From: Trema orientale
Lineage: Eukaryota > Streptophyta > Magnoliopsida > Rosales > Cannabaceae
Assembly (NCBI GenBank): GCA_002914845.1
Contig: JXTC01000002.1
Span: 3,581,388 to 3,645,387 of the forward strand
Reading direction: 5' to 3'
Length of the DNA stretch: 64,000 nucleotides
The notes beneath the pieces are model-generated. The model was not told where the DNA came from and did no database searches. It saw nothing but the letters and a program-made list of their open reading frames with translations. Shown in pieces: positions 34,566 through 47,600 of the stretch (within the stretch, counting starts at the first letter, position 1; the number at the start of each line of letters is the position of its first letter). The translations under genes were made by a program, and so were the position numbers.

Positions 34566-37500
34566 ATGGGTTCTGTGAAGTGGGAGATGCTCTTCCGGGT
34601 CTTCACTGCGTTGGTGTTGATTTTCAAGGCCTCACTTTGTGGTGGATTGACTGACCCAAGAGATGGTAAAGTAGAGTTTCTTATTTACTATCTTACATTT
34701 GGTTTTATGTTTGCTCTGTTTGTTTCTTGGGAAAGTGTAAAGGAAAGTTTAGAAGGGAAAATGTTTGAAAGTGGCTTCCTTAACTAAACTTTTTCCTTGA
34801 ATATGCTTCGTTCTCTCCATAACTCGAGGAAAAATGGGAACTTTTTTGTTTTGTGTTTTATTTTTTTATTTTTATTGTTGAATGAGTGAGTCAGTCTTTT
34901 ATTACTTATTATCTCATTCACCTTTTTGTATGTTTTTCTAGTTATGGCGATGAATAACTTATACGTAGCTCTAGGCTATCCTTCTCTTAGAGGATGGCTT
35001 CTTGTTGGAGGAGACCCATGTGGTGAAAACTGGCAAGGAATTGAATGCGTCTTCTCAAACATAACATCAATGTAGGTTGAATTTCTCTTTCATTTTTATA
35101 CTATGGTTCCATCTTTTAATTGATATTTTCTAAAGTACTTACCTGGGTTGACAGAAGACTTAATGATGCAAATTTGGGCGGAGAATTGGGTGATAGCTTG
35201 CAATTCCTTGGTTCAGTTATACAGATGTAAGGGTCATTTATTTTGCTTGCTTTAATGTGTGTCATATATGTATTACATATCTTGTGGAGTCATTTTCTTC
35301 TTCGCTGTCCTTTGTTGCTTGTAATGTGTCCAAGCACGGATTTTATTTGGTTTTGGAATAACTTTTGAAATGTTTAAAACATGTATTCCCACAAAGCAGT
35401 CTGCCAAGAGAGAGAAAGATAATTATTATTAAACTGAGTACTTTAATTATTGATTTGAGTAAACCTCAAAATATTCTTTCTTGCGTTCTGTTCTACTTAT
35501 AAGTTTTGAGTTATGATATGATGCAGAGATTTCAGTAACAATCATATTGGAGGGAGTATTCCTTCTGCTTTACCCCCGACTGTCAGGAATTTGTACGTTC
35601 GAACTCCAATTTTTTTTTTTTAAATGGTTATGTTATGTGTAATGCTTATACAGATAATTTTTTTTTTTTTTTTTTTTACTTAGTGCTGTTAGAACGTGTC
35701 TGTGAACATATATGCTAAGCCAAAATTTGTGCCTTTGTCCTGTTTTAGTTCTCTTTCAGGTAATCAGTTTACTGGAAGCATCCCAGTTGCCTTATCAACC
35801 TTAAGTCAGTTGTTGGCTTTGTAAGTCTTATGAAAGTGTTTTTATTACGTGCTGTTAAGTTGCTTCTTTTTGTTGTTTTCTGTTTTTTCTTAAAAATATG
35901 CGCTTTATTTTCTCAGGTCGTTTGATAACAATCATCTTGTTGGACCTATACCAGATGCCTTTCAGCAGCTTACTGCCTTGACAAATCTGTAAGCGTTAGT
36001 CAAATAGATTTCGAATCCTCCGCTACTTGTTTTTAAGGTTTTGAATGTGATGATACGTCATGTTGTAGGGATCTGTCAAGTAACAATATAGATGGTCAAT
36101 TGCCTCCCTCAATGGGAAATTTGTTAGCATTGTCAACACTGTGAGTTAGTCCCATGAAGTCTTTCCAAGCTATTTGTTATGTATGCTTTATTTCTTACCC
36201 AATATAATTTATGGAATGCAGGCACTTGCAGAACAACCGGCTTGTTGGTACTCTAGATGTTTTACAGGATCTTCCCCTACAGGACCTGTACCATTCTTTC
36301 ATCCTTTGTGACTAATCATTTTACATGAGATATATTTTTTCTTGCGTCTTTAATATGAATGAAACAAGAATCATTTTGTGTATCTGATTTGGAAGTAACT
36401 TCTAGTCTTTATCAACTCATATATTATTCTTTCTTTTTGCTTTAAAGGAACATCGAGAACAATCTATTCTCTGGGCCAATTCCTGCCAAGTTGCTGACAG
36501 TTCCAAATTTTAGGTGAACCCAAGATATTTTCTTCTTGCTAGTTTCCTGCAAGCTTTTCTCCCTTTCAAATTTTGAGATTAATATATTGATTTGTTAAGA
36601 TGCTAATCTTAGAAACTTGGGATTTAGTTGGCTGCCCATTTATAGAAATTAAGGCTATGTTTGGTATACTGTACAAGAACTCTGTATTATATTAATTAAA
36701 TATAATACTGTGTTTGGTTGTGCCTTTGTATTCTATTATTTAATACGATATCAAAATTTAATACAATACGGAGAGTATTATCTGATACAGAATAAAAGGT
36801 CTGTATTACACTGTATTAACATAGTATCGTACAATACTCACTCTCTTCACTTTTTTTGTTCTTAATTTCTCTCTCATCACTTTCTCTCTCACATCACTTT
36901 ATCCTTTTCAAAAGTGGTATTTTTCTAAATAAATTTTTAAAAGTGGTATTTTTCTAAATTTATATCTAAAAACTGGTTTTTTGGTAAATAAATTTTTTAA
37001 AAGTGGTAATTTTATTAGTGGTAATTTTCTAAATATTTTTGAAAAATGGTATTTTTCGACGTAAATTTTTAAAAATGGTATTTTTCAAAAATTAATTTTT
37101 TAATACAATATCTTAGTACAAGTGCAAAACCAAACATAGTATTGTAATAGAATAATACAATACAATATAATCTAATACAATACATCACAATACAATACAA
37201 TACGGCGCACCAAACATGGCCTAAGTTTAGGAATTTCTTTTATTATTTATTTGAAGCGGTCTGTACATGCTTTTTTTTTTTGTCCCATAAAAGAAACATG
37301 GAAACCTTGGAATAAGCATAAGCCAAGTAAGAATTGATTCCTATTAATTCTTTGTTTAATTAGATTGTGCTTTCTGAAGAGCAGAGCCCATAAATAGATA
37401 TGAGTTTGATTTCAGACTGTAGAAGTATGACAAGGGTAACTCCATTTTCTAAAACCAGTATACAAAGGTTATCAATGTCAACTATTTATGGAATGCTCCC

Positions 37501-40385
37501 ATCCTTCAGAAATAAAACATAATGCTCTGTCTTTTTTTTTTGTTGCTTGCATTATTTTCACTTGTATAATACTTTTTTTTTTTTTGGCCTTTTCTGTTTT
37601 CTCCATTTACCATGGTGGCTTCTGATTTGCAGAAAAGACGGAAATCCATTCAATACTTCCATAATTCTATCACCCCAGGCAGCACCCTCCCCATCACCAG
37701 CCCAGGCTCCCTCTCCTGGAGAACCACTTTGGAAACATGTGAATGGACCTTCTTCCCCCATAACACCAAAGTCAGCTGATGCTAAGAAATTCTTGTCTAC
37801 TAAGGCAATCATTTGGATTGGCGTTGCCGGGATTTCAGTAGTTATTGCAGTGTTACTGTGCCTTCTATTGTCAAGGTTCTTTAAAGCAAAACGACGGGAT
37901 AAAATTGCTAAGAAACATTATTTTGATACCTATAAGGGTTCAAGTAAGAAGCCTAAATATGATGAATCTTCACTCCGACAGAGTAATCAGATGGAGACTG
38001 GTAATTTTTCATTATCTAATATCTATTAAGAAAAGTTCTTTGCTTTTTTTTGTTTTTCATATTTATCAAAACGTTCTACTTGAAAAGTACCATTTTTAAC
38101 TTGTTTAGAAGTTGCAAAAGAGGCTGTTGTTAGACCACAAGAAATAAGTAGAGTAGACAATGGAAGAATGAGGTTTCTGCCAAAGCTGCAGGATGAACGC
38201 GTCATGGATGTGAAAAGAAATGTTAAAACTTCAATGGATATGAGGGATAATGAGATTGACATGACAGACACAGATGATGACGTTTTGCCGCTGCCACCTC
38301 CTCCTCCGCCTTTTCCAGTTGACAATATTGTAGTAAACCCAGTTGTACCAACTGTAGTCACTAACTGTGGACGTCCTATGCGGAGTCAAAACTCGAGTTC
38401 TGTGAGAGTCTTTACTGTTGCATCACTTCAGCAGTATACGAAAAATTTCTCCCAACAAAATTTTCTTGGAGCAGGAATGCTTGGCAGTGTCTATAAGGCT
38501 GAGCTTCCTGATGGAAGGGTATGCTTTCAATTTTTTATGAACTGATTATCATGACCTACCATCTGGTCAGTTTACTGTGTGAAATGATTCTATTCTCTCT
38601 TTCTCTCAGTCATGGCTTTGTCTGTTTATGCATTTTGGTTTTGAGATTGCATATTTTGATGTTTAATTGTCTCTTTCTCGACTCCTTGTTTAGCTTTTGG
38701 CGGTCAAGAAACTGGATATTGCAGCTACTAGGCAGCAGAGTGATGAGGAATTCTTTTCACTGGTGTCCAGTATTTCTAGACTTCAACATCCAAATATTGT
38801 TGAGTTTGCTGGTTACTGTGCAGAGCATGATCAACGGTTGCTTGTGCATGAGTACTGCAGAAATGGGACTCTTCATGATGCACTGCACATATATGATGAA
38901 ATCCATGAAAAACTTTCATGGAATAGGCGGATCCAGGTGGCAATTGGAGCTGCAAGAGTCCTAGAGTACGTAGCGAAATTGACTACCTCTAGAAATTTAA
39001 TATTTAACTAATTAGCAATTATTTTACTTGGGTTGGTCCTACGTCCTTTACTGGTCATTGGGTGATCAACTATGAGGGACATGAAACCTCGGTCGTTTAT
39101 GCCCAATTGTGCAAAAGGAGGCATCCGTTTATCAAAATCGTTAATGATGGAGTTTTCTTTTTTATGTGGTAAAGGTATCTGCACGAGGTTTGCCAGCCAC
39201 CTGTTGTGCACCAGAATTTCAAGTCTGCCAATGTTCTCCTTGATGATAAGCTTGACGCATATGTCGCGGATTGTGGATTGGCTCCTTTGCTATCATCTGT
39301 CTCAGTGAGCCAGGTAATTCTTGTTTGTGAGAGATTATTTGCTATGTTGCTTATTTATGTTAACCTGATTCTCAGTCTGACTTTTTAGTAAGATGCATTA
39401 GTGTTGTGAGGAAAGTTTTGAGAGTTATGTAATGGATAGTATATCCTTGATGCATAAGTGTTGTGAGGGAAGTTTTGAGAGTTATGTAATGTATAGTATA
39501 TCCTTTTAACGGGAATTGGTGCCACATTTTGAATAATGGTTATGGATAAGCTGATCAGTAAAATTGGGTTGACTCTCCGCTTACTAGTTGACACTTTGTA
39601 AACACGAAAACTTCAGAAGAGTGCAAGCAAAATTTTCAGGAGTTTTGAGCCATTAGGTTACCTAGAGTTCTAAAACTTTTACTTCCATATTTTTTCAAGC
39701 TGATCTTGACCTTATTGACTTTTGATGTGCATTGACTTGTAGATGTCTGGAGGCCACAATGCATATGGTTATGGTGCCCTAGAATTTGAGTCAGGGAGTT
39801 ATACTTGCCAGAGTGATGTCTATAGTTTTGGAGTTGTATTGTTAGAACTACTTACAGGGCGGAAATCCCATGACAGGTAACTGTTGCGTTTCGTTTCTTA
39901 CATTACATTTTTTGATTTTGAATATCGTCAAGTTAGGCATATATCTTGTTTATTACCTTCTAGGGTTCAGCTGAGAGTGTCTTCTGATTGATAAAAAATC
40001 TCCTTAGGTCGAGGCCTCGCGGGGAGCATTATCTGGTTCGATGGGCAGTACCCAGGCTTCATGATATTGATGCATTGTCAAGGATGGTTGATCCTTCTCT
40101 TAATGGAGCTTATTCTATGAAGTCTCTGTCACGCTTTGCTGATATTATTTCCTCATGCATACAGGTAAGTTTCCCAAAAATAAATGACTAAAATCTATCA
40201 AGATGTTTTTGAATGCATTATGATATCCACTTGTATTTAGCATCTCTGTGTTCTTATCTGTTATGACAAGTAACTTTATATCCACTTTATTTCAGAGGGA
40301 GCCAGAATTTAGGCCACCAATTTCTGAAATTATCCAGGAACTGTTGCACTTGATTGAGAAGAGACAACCAGAGAGCAAGGATTAA
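34566..40385 (+). CDS. SRF3: STRUBBELIG-RECEPTOR FAMILY LRR receptor-like kinase
   Basis: Sixteen exons join without a frame break into 761 codons: 34566-34665, 34942-35071, 35155-35226, 35527-35592, 35749-35820, 35917-35988, 36069-36140, 36222-36287, 36448-36513, 37633-38000, 38109-38518, 38694-38965, 39175-39313, 39743-39876, 40008-40164, 40296-40385. Order: signal peptide (1-about 26); cap with [10 protein letters not shown]; leucine-rich repeats (about 75-238), mostly one exon per repeat (66-72 bp); proline-rich stalk; membrane span (about 294-317); poly-proline juxtamembrane; kinase domain (about 475-750). The kinase keeps GAGMLGSV and VKK, but HQN (about 601-603) replaces HRD, DCG (about 621-623) replaces DFG and ALE replaces APE, as in this atypical family. 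It probably signals at the plasma membrane in tissue patterning with little or no catalysis. The LRR and kinase text looks nearest SRF3, but SRF1 or STRUBBELIG itself are possible. An in-frame upstream ATG at 34479 exists; 34566 gives the better signal peptide. Confidence 0.92.
36653..37221. mobile_element. Harbinger-type MITE in SRF intron 9
   Basis: The left end ggctatgtttggtatactgta and the right end, read on the minus strand, ggccatgtttggtgcgccgta form an imperfect terminal inverted repeat. TAA flanks both sides (36650-36652 and 37222-37224), the target duplication of PIF/Harbinger elements. The centre carries five or so 'aaaagtggtatttttctaaat' units shared with 25.8-26.5 kb. The 569-bp insertion explains most of the 1.1 kb intron. 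Confidence 0.85.
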
Positions 40386-43300
40386 TGCTAATTAGAGAAT
40401 AAGTAACACCAAGTTGTCTGCTCTTGATTATGTGCAAGGAAGGTATGTATGTTTAGTTTTGATCGAGTTTATAGTGCAAGTGCGAATTTTCCTGATAAAA
40501 AACCATATCCAAATTCTCTTCAAACATAAGAATCCGGTAACTTTTTTTTCTTCCCTTTTCAGTGAATTGCTAGTATAGTCGTCCTAGTTATTATTCTTTG
40601 TGGATACTGTTAGCCAGAGTGGTTTATTTATGGTGTAAAATAGCCCCCAAGAAAAGAATGTGATGTTTGGTTATGCATTGGATTCTACTGCAGATGTTCT
40701 CTAAATGTAACTTGTCAATTTTATTCTCTGGATATTGTGCAATATGCTCTGTAACAAGGCATTATTGAATATGCTCAACTATGTAGACATGGTAGGTGTC
40801 CTGAGCAAACTGGCTACCCTTCTTACTTTTTCTTCTGTATCCCGGAAATCTTCCGAACCCAGGGAAATTCAAGATTGGAAAAAAAAAAATGTCGAGTAAT
40901 TCCAGGGACACTCAGTTTTGGTAGCAAGATTCCATTGGAAAAAATTGGTACCAAAATTTAACCATGAGGGGTTGCGTTGTCGACCATTGTCAAGTGCCAA
41001 TGACTAGCTCCCATGAGGTCTAGGGTTGGATGTCTTATGAGACCTACTTAGCAATATGCTAACTAGAGCTTTCTGCCTCCAAAAGACTAAAATTCAGCAA
41101 AATATATACATATATATACCAATCTAGTAGGTTTTTTTTTTTTTTTAATAATTTATATAGGTATTATTTTATCAAATTAAAATTTACCGCACAGATGCAT
41201 CTTTTTATAATAAAAAGTAAAGAGGAAAAAATATTAAATAATATATATGTATTTTTATATATATTTTTTAATTACTCACATTATGGTGTCCGTTTAGATA
41301 ATTAATTTAACGGTTAAAAAAACAAAAACTATAGAATACCTATTGGATTATGGTCTGTATATTATATATATATAAATACTTGCACCATTTTTTTTTTTCT
41401 TTTGATTTCTTATGGAAAGCACTACTCAAAATTTAATAGAAAGACCGAATATCCTGATAATATTCTTTATCCACAATCCTATCAGGAGTCAGGACCTAGG
41501 AAGATGAATCCACCAAAATTTGAAGCTGTCAGTTTAATTAATCTAAATCTAATTAGTTTTTTTATTTTTGAGATATTTTCCCATAAATTATGGTCTGGAT
41601 TTTTTAGGAACCTAGTAGTGGGAATATGGGACTGGGAGTAGAGATCTGTAAAGAGGGTGGGGTTTGGCTTTAAACAGAGCAAAGCTAGAGACACAAATTA
41701 TTTGGTTCCCATGATTGTTGGTGAGGGATGTCGGATGACTCCCTGCCTGGCGGTCAAATATATTTCTTTTTTAACCCCAACTTTTCTAATATTAAAGGTA
41801 TCAAGTCCAAAACCCACCACTGTGAAAAGTATTGGAGTTAGGACAAATAATAGCTTGTATCTCACACGTGAAACCTCTCATTGAATGAAGCATTATGTTG
41901 CTTTTTCTGTTGTATCATATCATATTATATTCTATATTATAATATTATTATATTATTTTGTTTTGTAGAATGTAGTCTCCCATCCCCATATCAAGCCAGT
42001 TCCTAATTTATTTGAAGTTTAACGTTTAATAAATTCAAACTCATCAGTTTCTATTTCCATGTAATGTCCTTTTCAACATATGTATCTCGGACAAGTTTTT
42101 CTTTGTCCTCTGTTTCCTTTGGCATATACAACATTATAACGTATTTGGTATTAAAATGATGTGTAAATAAAAATTTTTATGGGATTATCTTTAGGTCAAT
42201 TCAATATGGGTATTTTTTATATTTGTAATTTGCTAGTTGCTAATTTGGATGGAACCCTCAAACAATCCAAAGGCTCAAAGCCGCGTTTGTAGAGTAGAAG
42301 ACTTTGCAGCATTCACATGCCTAATAAACTAGTGCACCGACCAAAAAATAAAATAAAATAAAAAATCAAAAAATAAAATCCTATGATGTTTAACCAAAAA
42401 AAGACCAAAAAATAAAATAAAAAATCAAAAAGAGATTTATTTTAGAAAAAAAAAAAAGAAAAAACAACTTTTGGTTTATTTAGTGTGGTGCCTAATTTTT
42501 TTCCCTTTCATTTTTTCTTAACTAAATTTGATTTTGACACATACCTAACTTATAATGGATGGTAATCTAAATGAGCAACAAGTAATATATGTTTTTACGA
42601 AATATTTACTTCTCGTTTCTTCTTTCTTCCGTGAGTAAAAGCTTAACGTAAACATGTAACAAAAACCTTGAATCTTTTGTTTTGTTTTAAAGAAATGCTA
42701 CATCCTTCATTTTTCTTCTTCTTTTTAATTATAAAAAAATAAAAAGACTAAAGCATATCTTTGTTTGGACTTGAAAGTTAGTACCACTTTTTTTTTTTTT
42801 TATAATAAGAAAGGAATGAGGGACGATAAGAGATAGTTAATCTTCTATTAGAACATGACCTTAACAGCTCTGAATTCACAAAAGAACCCAGTAACCACGG
42901 ACCTAATCTCATCAAGTGCCCAACTAATACAGGAGACTAACATATACAGTATCACGAGGTGGGTCATAAAAACACAATTCCCAAGATGGGGTCATACAAA
43001 CATACTTCTCGATCATACTAAACAAAATTAAGCTACAACAAACCTCTAGGATATAATACTTGACATCCTCTCATTGCTTGAACCCTAGACTAAAAAGTAA
43101 TTAGCACCAATTGATCCCTAGACTATAAAGTGATTAGTACATAAATAGATGGGTACCCTAATTAATTAATGTATGACACCACACATACCAAGTTGATAAA
43201 TCAAACTATCTTATTTGAATCTCCGATTCACATACCAATCTTTCAAGTTTATAAGCATAGCTAGGAATCATAAACCATCTAACCAAATGAAGAAAGGAAT

Positions 43301-44698
43301 CTTTAATTTTCAAATGCTAATTAAATGATGTGCAAAAGTCTCTTCAGCAATTCCTCACCCAAAAATATAATAATAACAATATTTATTAATACTAAGTAGT
43401 AATAACAATAAATGAAATACAATAGTCTCTTTCTTAAGGTCATTGATACTGTAGTTGTTTTCCTTTCATATGACGTTATTATGGATAGTAAACCATAAAT
43501 ATCATCATCTCATGAGATGGGTCCATGTTAGTTGTAATCACATGAGTGAAGATTAATATTCTAAAGCATATTATTAATTAACCATATCACATGCAATTCT
43601 CATTGATTTGATTTAAAATTCCATTCCAACAACATTACACCAGTTGCTTAAATGCAACATCAATATCATTTACCATTTATCTTTGTCGTGTTAATAAAAC
43701 CAAATTCGATAAATTGTCGGCTCTATATTTTTCAATAAAATCAAATCATATTAGTCATGGTCCTATAATTTTGATCCAAATTTGTTAAAACTTAAAAGAA
43801 AAAAAAAAGAGTTCACAATGATAGTTATAAATTTGAAATAGAGCGAGCTTTCTTTTACTTAATATGCAAGTGACATGTCCTTATCTAATCAAGTGCATGA
43901 ATTACGCCATATTATACTTGAAGGAATAAATCTAGTTGTCCGTAAGGAAAAATAACCCATAAAATAGAGTTCCATAGAAGTCAGTTTGCAAATTAAAATA
44001 CTGTAAAGTCTTTTCATTATTATTATTATTTTTTTTTTTCTAACATCAAAATTATTTCTTTTTTTTTTTTTTCGTTTCTAATTATTATTAAAATAATAAA
44101 CATAAATATTGGTTGTGAATTATTCCAAGCCACCGGAACCAAAAGGGCTAATTGGTCTCCACCAGTGACCACACGTTAACAAGCGGAGCAGCCCGCCACG
44201 CAATAACCGACCACTAGTCACTACGACTGGTTTTATGGTAATTTCGCTGTATCCGACAAGTGAAAACCCGAGGGCATTTTGGTCAAAAGACATAGAACAC
44301 CCCTCCTCGTCTTCTTCTTCTTCTTCTTCTCCTCAAGTCTCAACTCTAATTTCTCGTCTCATAAAGAATTTCACCTTTTTTTCTTTTTTTTCTTTTTTTT
44401 TTTTGGTTGGGTGCTGAATCTGAGTACGTTACTTGGAAACATTTTCTCTTACTGAATCTAGTTCCAAACTTTCTCGGTGGATTTCCGTTTGGATCTCGAG
44501 AAAAAAAAATTTTGAAAGAAAGAAAAAAAGAAAGAAGAAGAAAGGAAAGCAGTGCTTGAATTGAATCTTCTCTGGTGGTATTAAAGCAGAGTCCTTGTAC
44601 AAGCGAAAGTTTTTCTTTTTTCTCCGGCTACCTCTGTTTTTTTTCTCGTCGCCAGAGAAGACGTCGTCTTTTCAGCTACCTCCATTTTCAGTTCTAAA
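40386..44698. other. 3' UTR of SRF, intergenic DNA, 5' UTR of KTN80
   Basis: The first 350-400 bases are the likely SRF 3' UTR (possibly with an intron after 40440). The next 3.4 kb is AT-rich with no supported gene; there are poly-T/A runs at about 41130, 41391, 42450 and 42788. From about 44300 the sequence is pyrimidine-rich, with a cttcttcttcttct repeat at about 44310-44332 and purine-rich aagaaag blocks at about 44510-44545, and is the likely KTN80 5' leader. Confidence 0.55.
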
Positions 44699-47600
44699 AT
44701 GGCCAAGCGTGGGTATAAGCTGCGTATCCTTGTTCTTTTTTTTTTATTTTTTTTTTATTTTTTAATGAAGTGATTAGCTGAAGCTGAGTTGTGCTTCGAT
44801 ATAGTGATCTGATTCTAGGGTTTTGCTTCGGTGGGTTGGATTTCTGCTCTAGTGATTGAAAACCGTTATTTACTTTATCTTTCTTTTTTTCTTTTTTCTC
44901 TGGTGGGGGTGGGGATATGAAGAGTTCTGTGTCTTGTTTGGTTACTTAGAAACGTTGGGAAAAAGGGAAGAAAGTAGTAGACTTAAATTTCAGTTTAATG
45001 GGGAGTTTAGTTGGAGTAATTTTCCTGCTTATAATGAAGATAAGGTTTAATTATTAAATTTCTTAGCAATGTAGGGTATTAACTATAAAAACCCTGAAAA
45101 CCCAGAGATTTCTACTTCCGCAATCTCTGTAGATTTGGGTCAGTGTACGGAAACAAGAAGACCCAAAATAACATTAGACGAGATTTATTGGCTAATTTGT
45201 TAAAGCTGGGTTTTGGAACTTTGGATTAGTCTAGTTATGTCATTTTGCTTGATTGTTTTTTTCTTGACCCCGAATCGATAAAAATAGAGGAATTTTTGGC
45301 TCATTCAGCCAATGTCAACTGTCTAAGTATCGGAAAAAAGGCGTGCCGACTTTTTGTCACCGGAGGGGATGATTACAAAGTCAGTCTTTGGACAATTGGC
45401 AAACCGACGTCGTTAATGGTATATGTTAAATGCTATATCTTCTTTAATTGTATTGCGTTTTTGGTTAAGATGCCGTTAATTTATATGTATGTATTGGTCA
45501 ACTTCTGTCTGCCATCTTTTGTCTCCGTTTTGTTGTTTGAGATTCCTCACTTTCAGGATCGAGTTCATTTTCCTATTTCCTATTTTAAATAGTTTGGCGA
45601 ATGAATTTTCGGAAAATAGGTATTTTTTTTTAACCTCCAGTGTTATTGCATAACCAGTTTGTAGGCACATTTTTTTAAGGAGTTTGTAGGGATTTCTTTC
45701 TCCTATCGATAGAGAAACAAACATGAACAGATTAAGATTTCAATATGGTGGTTACAAAAATAAATGCATAAATATATTCTCATTGAAATTTGTTCTAGTA
45801 TATTTTAATTGTAACCGTTATATTGAAATATAACATTTATCATAGATAGCAAAAAAAATTGCTGTTGTACTCGCTCCCATATGTATATATTTATGTAATT
45901 TATCCTTTATTTGTACAAGCTGGGTAAAGGGGGGTCTTTCAAATTACCCATTTTTTCAGTTGAATAAATCTTTTAGCAGCATGACGTCAATTCTGAAACT
46001 TGAAAGTGCTCATTTTGTTTCACTGCATTTTGGACCAAGTTTTATCCTTTAGTCCTTCCCATGGCCATGGCTATAACGCTAAAGGACTGACCAGAGTCTG
46101 CATTTTGTATTTATTTGTAAACTGCAGAGCCTATCTGGGCATACAAGTCCGGTTGAGTCTGTTGCTTTTGATTCGGCGGAAGTACTAGTCCTTGCTGGAG
46201 CTTCCAGTGGTGTCATAAAGCAATGGGATTTAGAAGAAGCAAAAAGTAAGTTGGCTGCTAAATATTAACTACTTCTCATTTGTTGGAATATAAGTGATAT
46301 TTTGAAGTTTGAAGTATCAGTTGCACATAATGTTTCTTGAGGCAAAAAGCGATGCACAAAGATAACTGTACGGTAATTAGATTCAAACTTAGAACAGTTT
46401 TTGATATGAGACTTGTGTGGTTCAGGTCACTTAATGGACTTTCTCTGATAGAGTTGTGCAATTCTCCAAATTTAGAGCTTTTGTAGGTGAAACATGTTGT
46501 CTAGAAGCCTTGTATCATGGTGAGAAATGTTGGAGTAATTTGTTAGTAGACTTTAACAAATTTGTTATTGTTATTGAAGTGTAGTGGTTCGCACGCTTTC
46601 TGGACACAGATCCAACTGCACCGCCGTCGAATTTCATCCTTTTGGTGAGTTCTTTGCATCTGGTTCCGTGGATACTAATCTGAGGTTATGGGACATTAGA
46701 AAGAAAGGATGCATTCACACGTACAAGGGTCATACTCAAGGCGTCAGCACTATTAAATTCACTCCTGATGGGCGGTGGGTAGTTTCTGGCGGGTTTGATA
46801 ATGTTGTAAAGGTAATGTTTGCTCATGAGCCCTATCAATTGTACTAAGACTTCTTATCCATGCTTATAATGTATAAATTCTTGCCACTACTATTTAGGTG
46901 TGGGATCTTACTGCTGGAAAGCTCTTGCACGATTTTAAGTTCCATGAAGGACATGTGCGGTCCTTAGATTTCCATCCTCTTGAATTTCTCCTGGCCACAG
47001 GTGAGCAAATGTCTCATAATTAGAATAGTGAACTTAGTTTACGGTGTATTAGACATTAAATTGGCTTTGCACCACACAAAGTTCATGACACAACACATGA
47101 ATTTGAGTGGTCCTCTTAGCCAACCTGTTAATGCAACTTTTTCTTTTTTTATTGTTTTCTTTCATTCTGTTTGAGAAGTCACATTCATAATGAGTCGTTA
47201 GAGTTCCATGCAGAAAGTATTGTTTTTTCTACGAGGGCAGAGATAATGAGCTGCGATATGAACTGCTTTAAATTCTGATATAAAAGTTCAGTTTTTTTTG
47301 TTGCATCAAAGAATCACATATGACATTTGATGTGACAAATGAAGTGAAATAAATTTTATGTTGCTTTATTTATTTGTCATTTTGAACTTCTCTATGCCCT
47401 TGTTTTAACATTTTGGTGTTGATCCATGGTGAGCCTGCAACCTTGTTATGACTAATTAGTGATGGGTGTGTAGGACCTAGGTTTTGCAACTATCCTTGAC
47501 ATTCTTTCTGGCCTTCTGCTATTAGAGTAATATTGCTTGTTGACTGTTTCTAGTAACGTGTATGTTATAGCATACAATTCCTTTTGCAGGTTCAGCAGAC

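Noticed and set aside
41402..41884. Short open frames of 70-80 codons between SRF and KTN80
   Set aside because: No recognisable domain, no good splice or start context, and composition like the surrounding AT-rich spacer.
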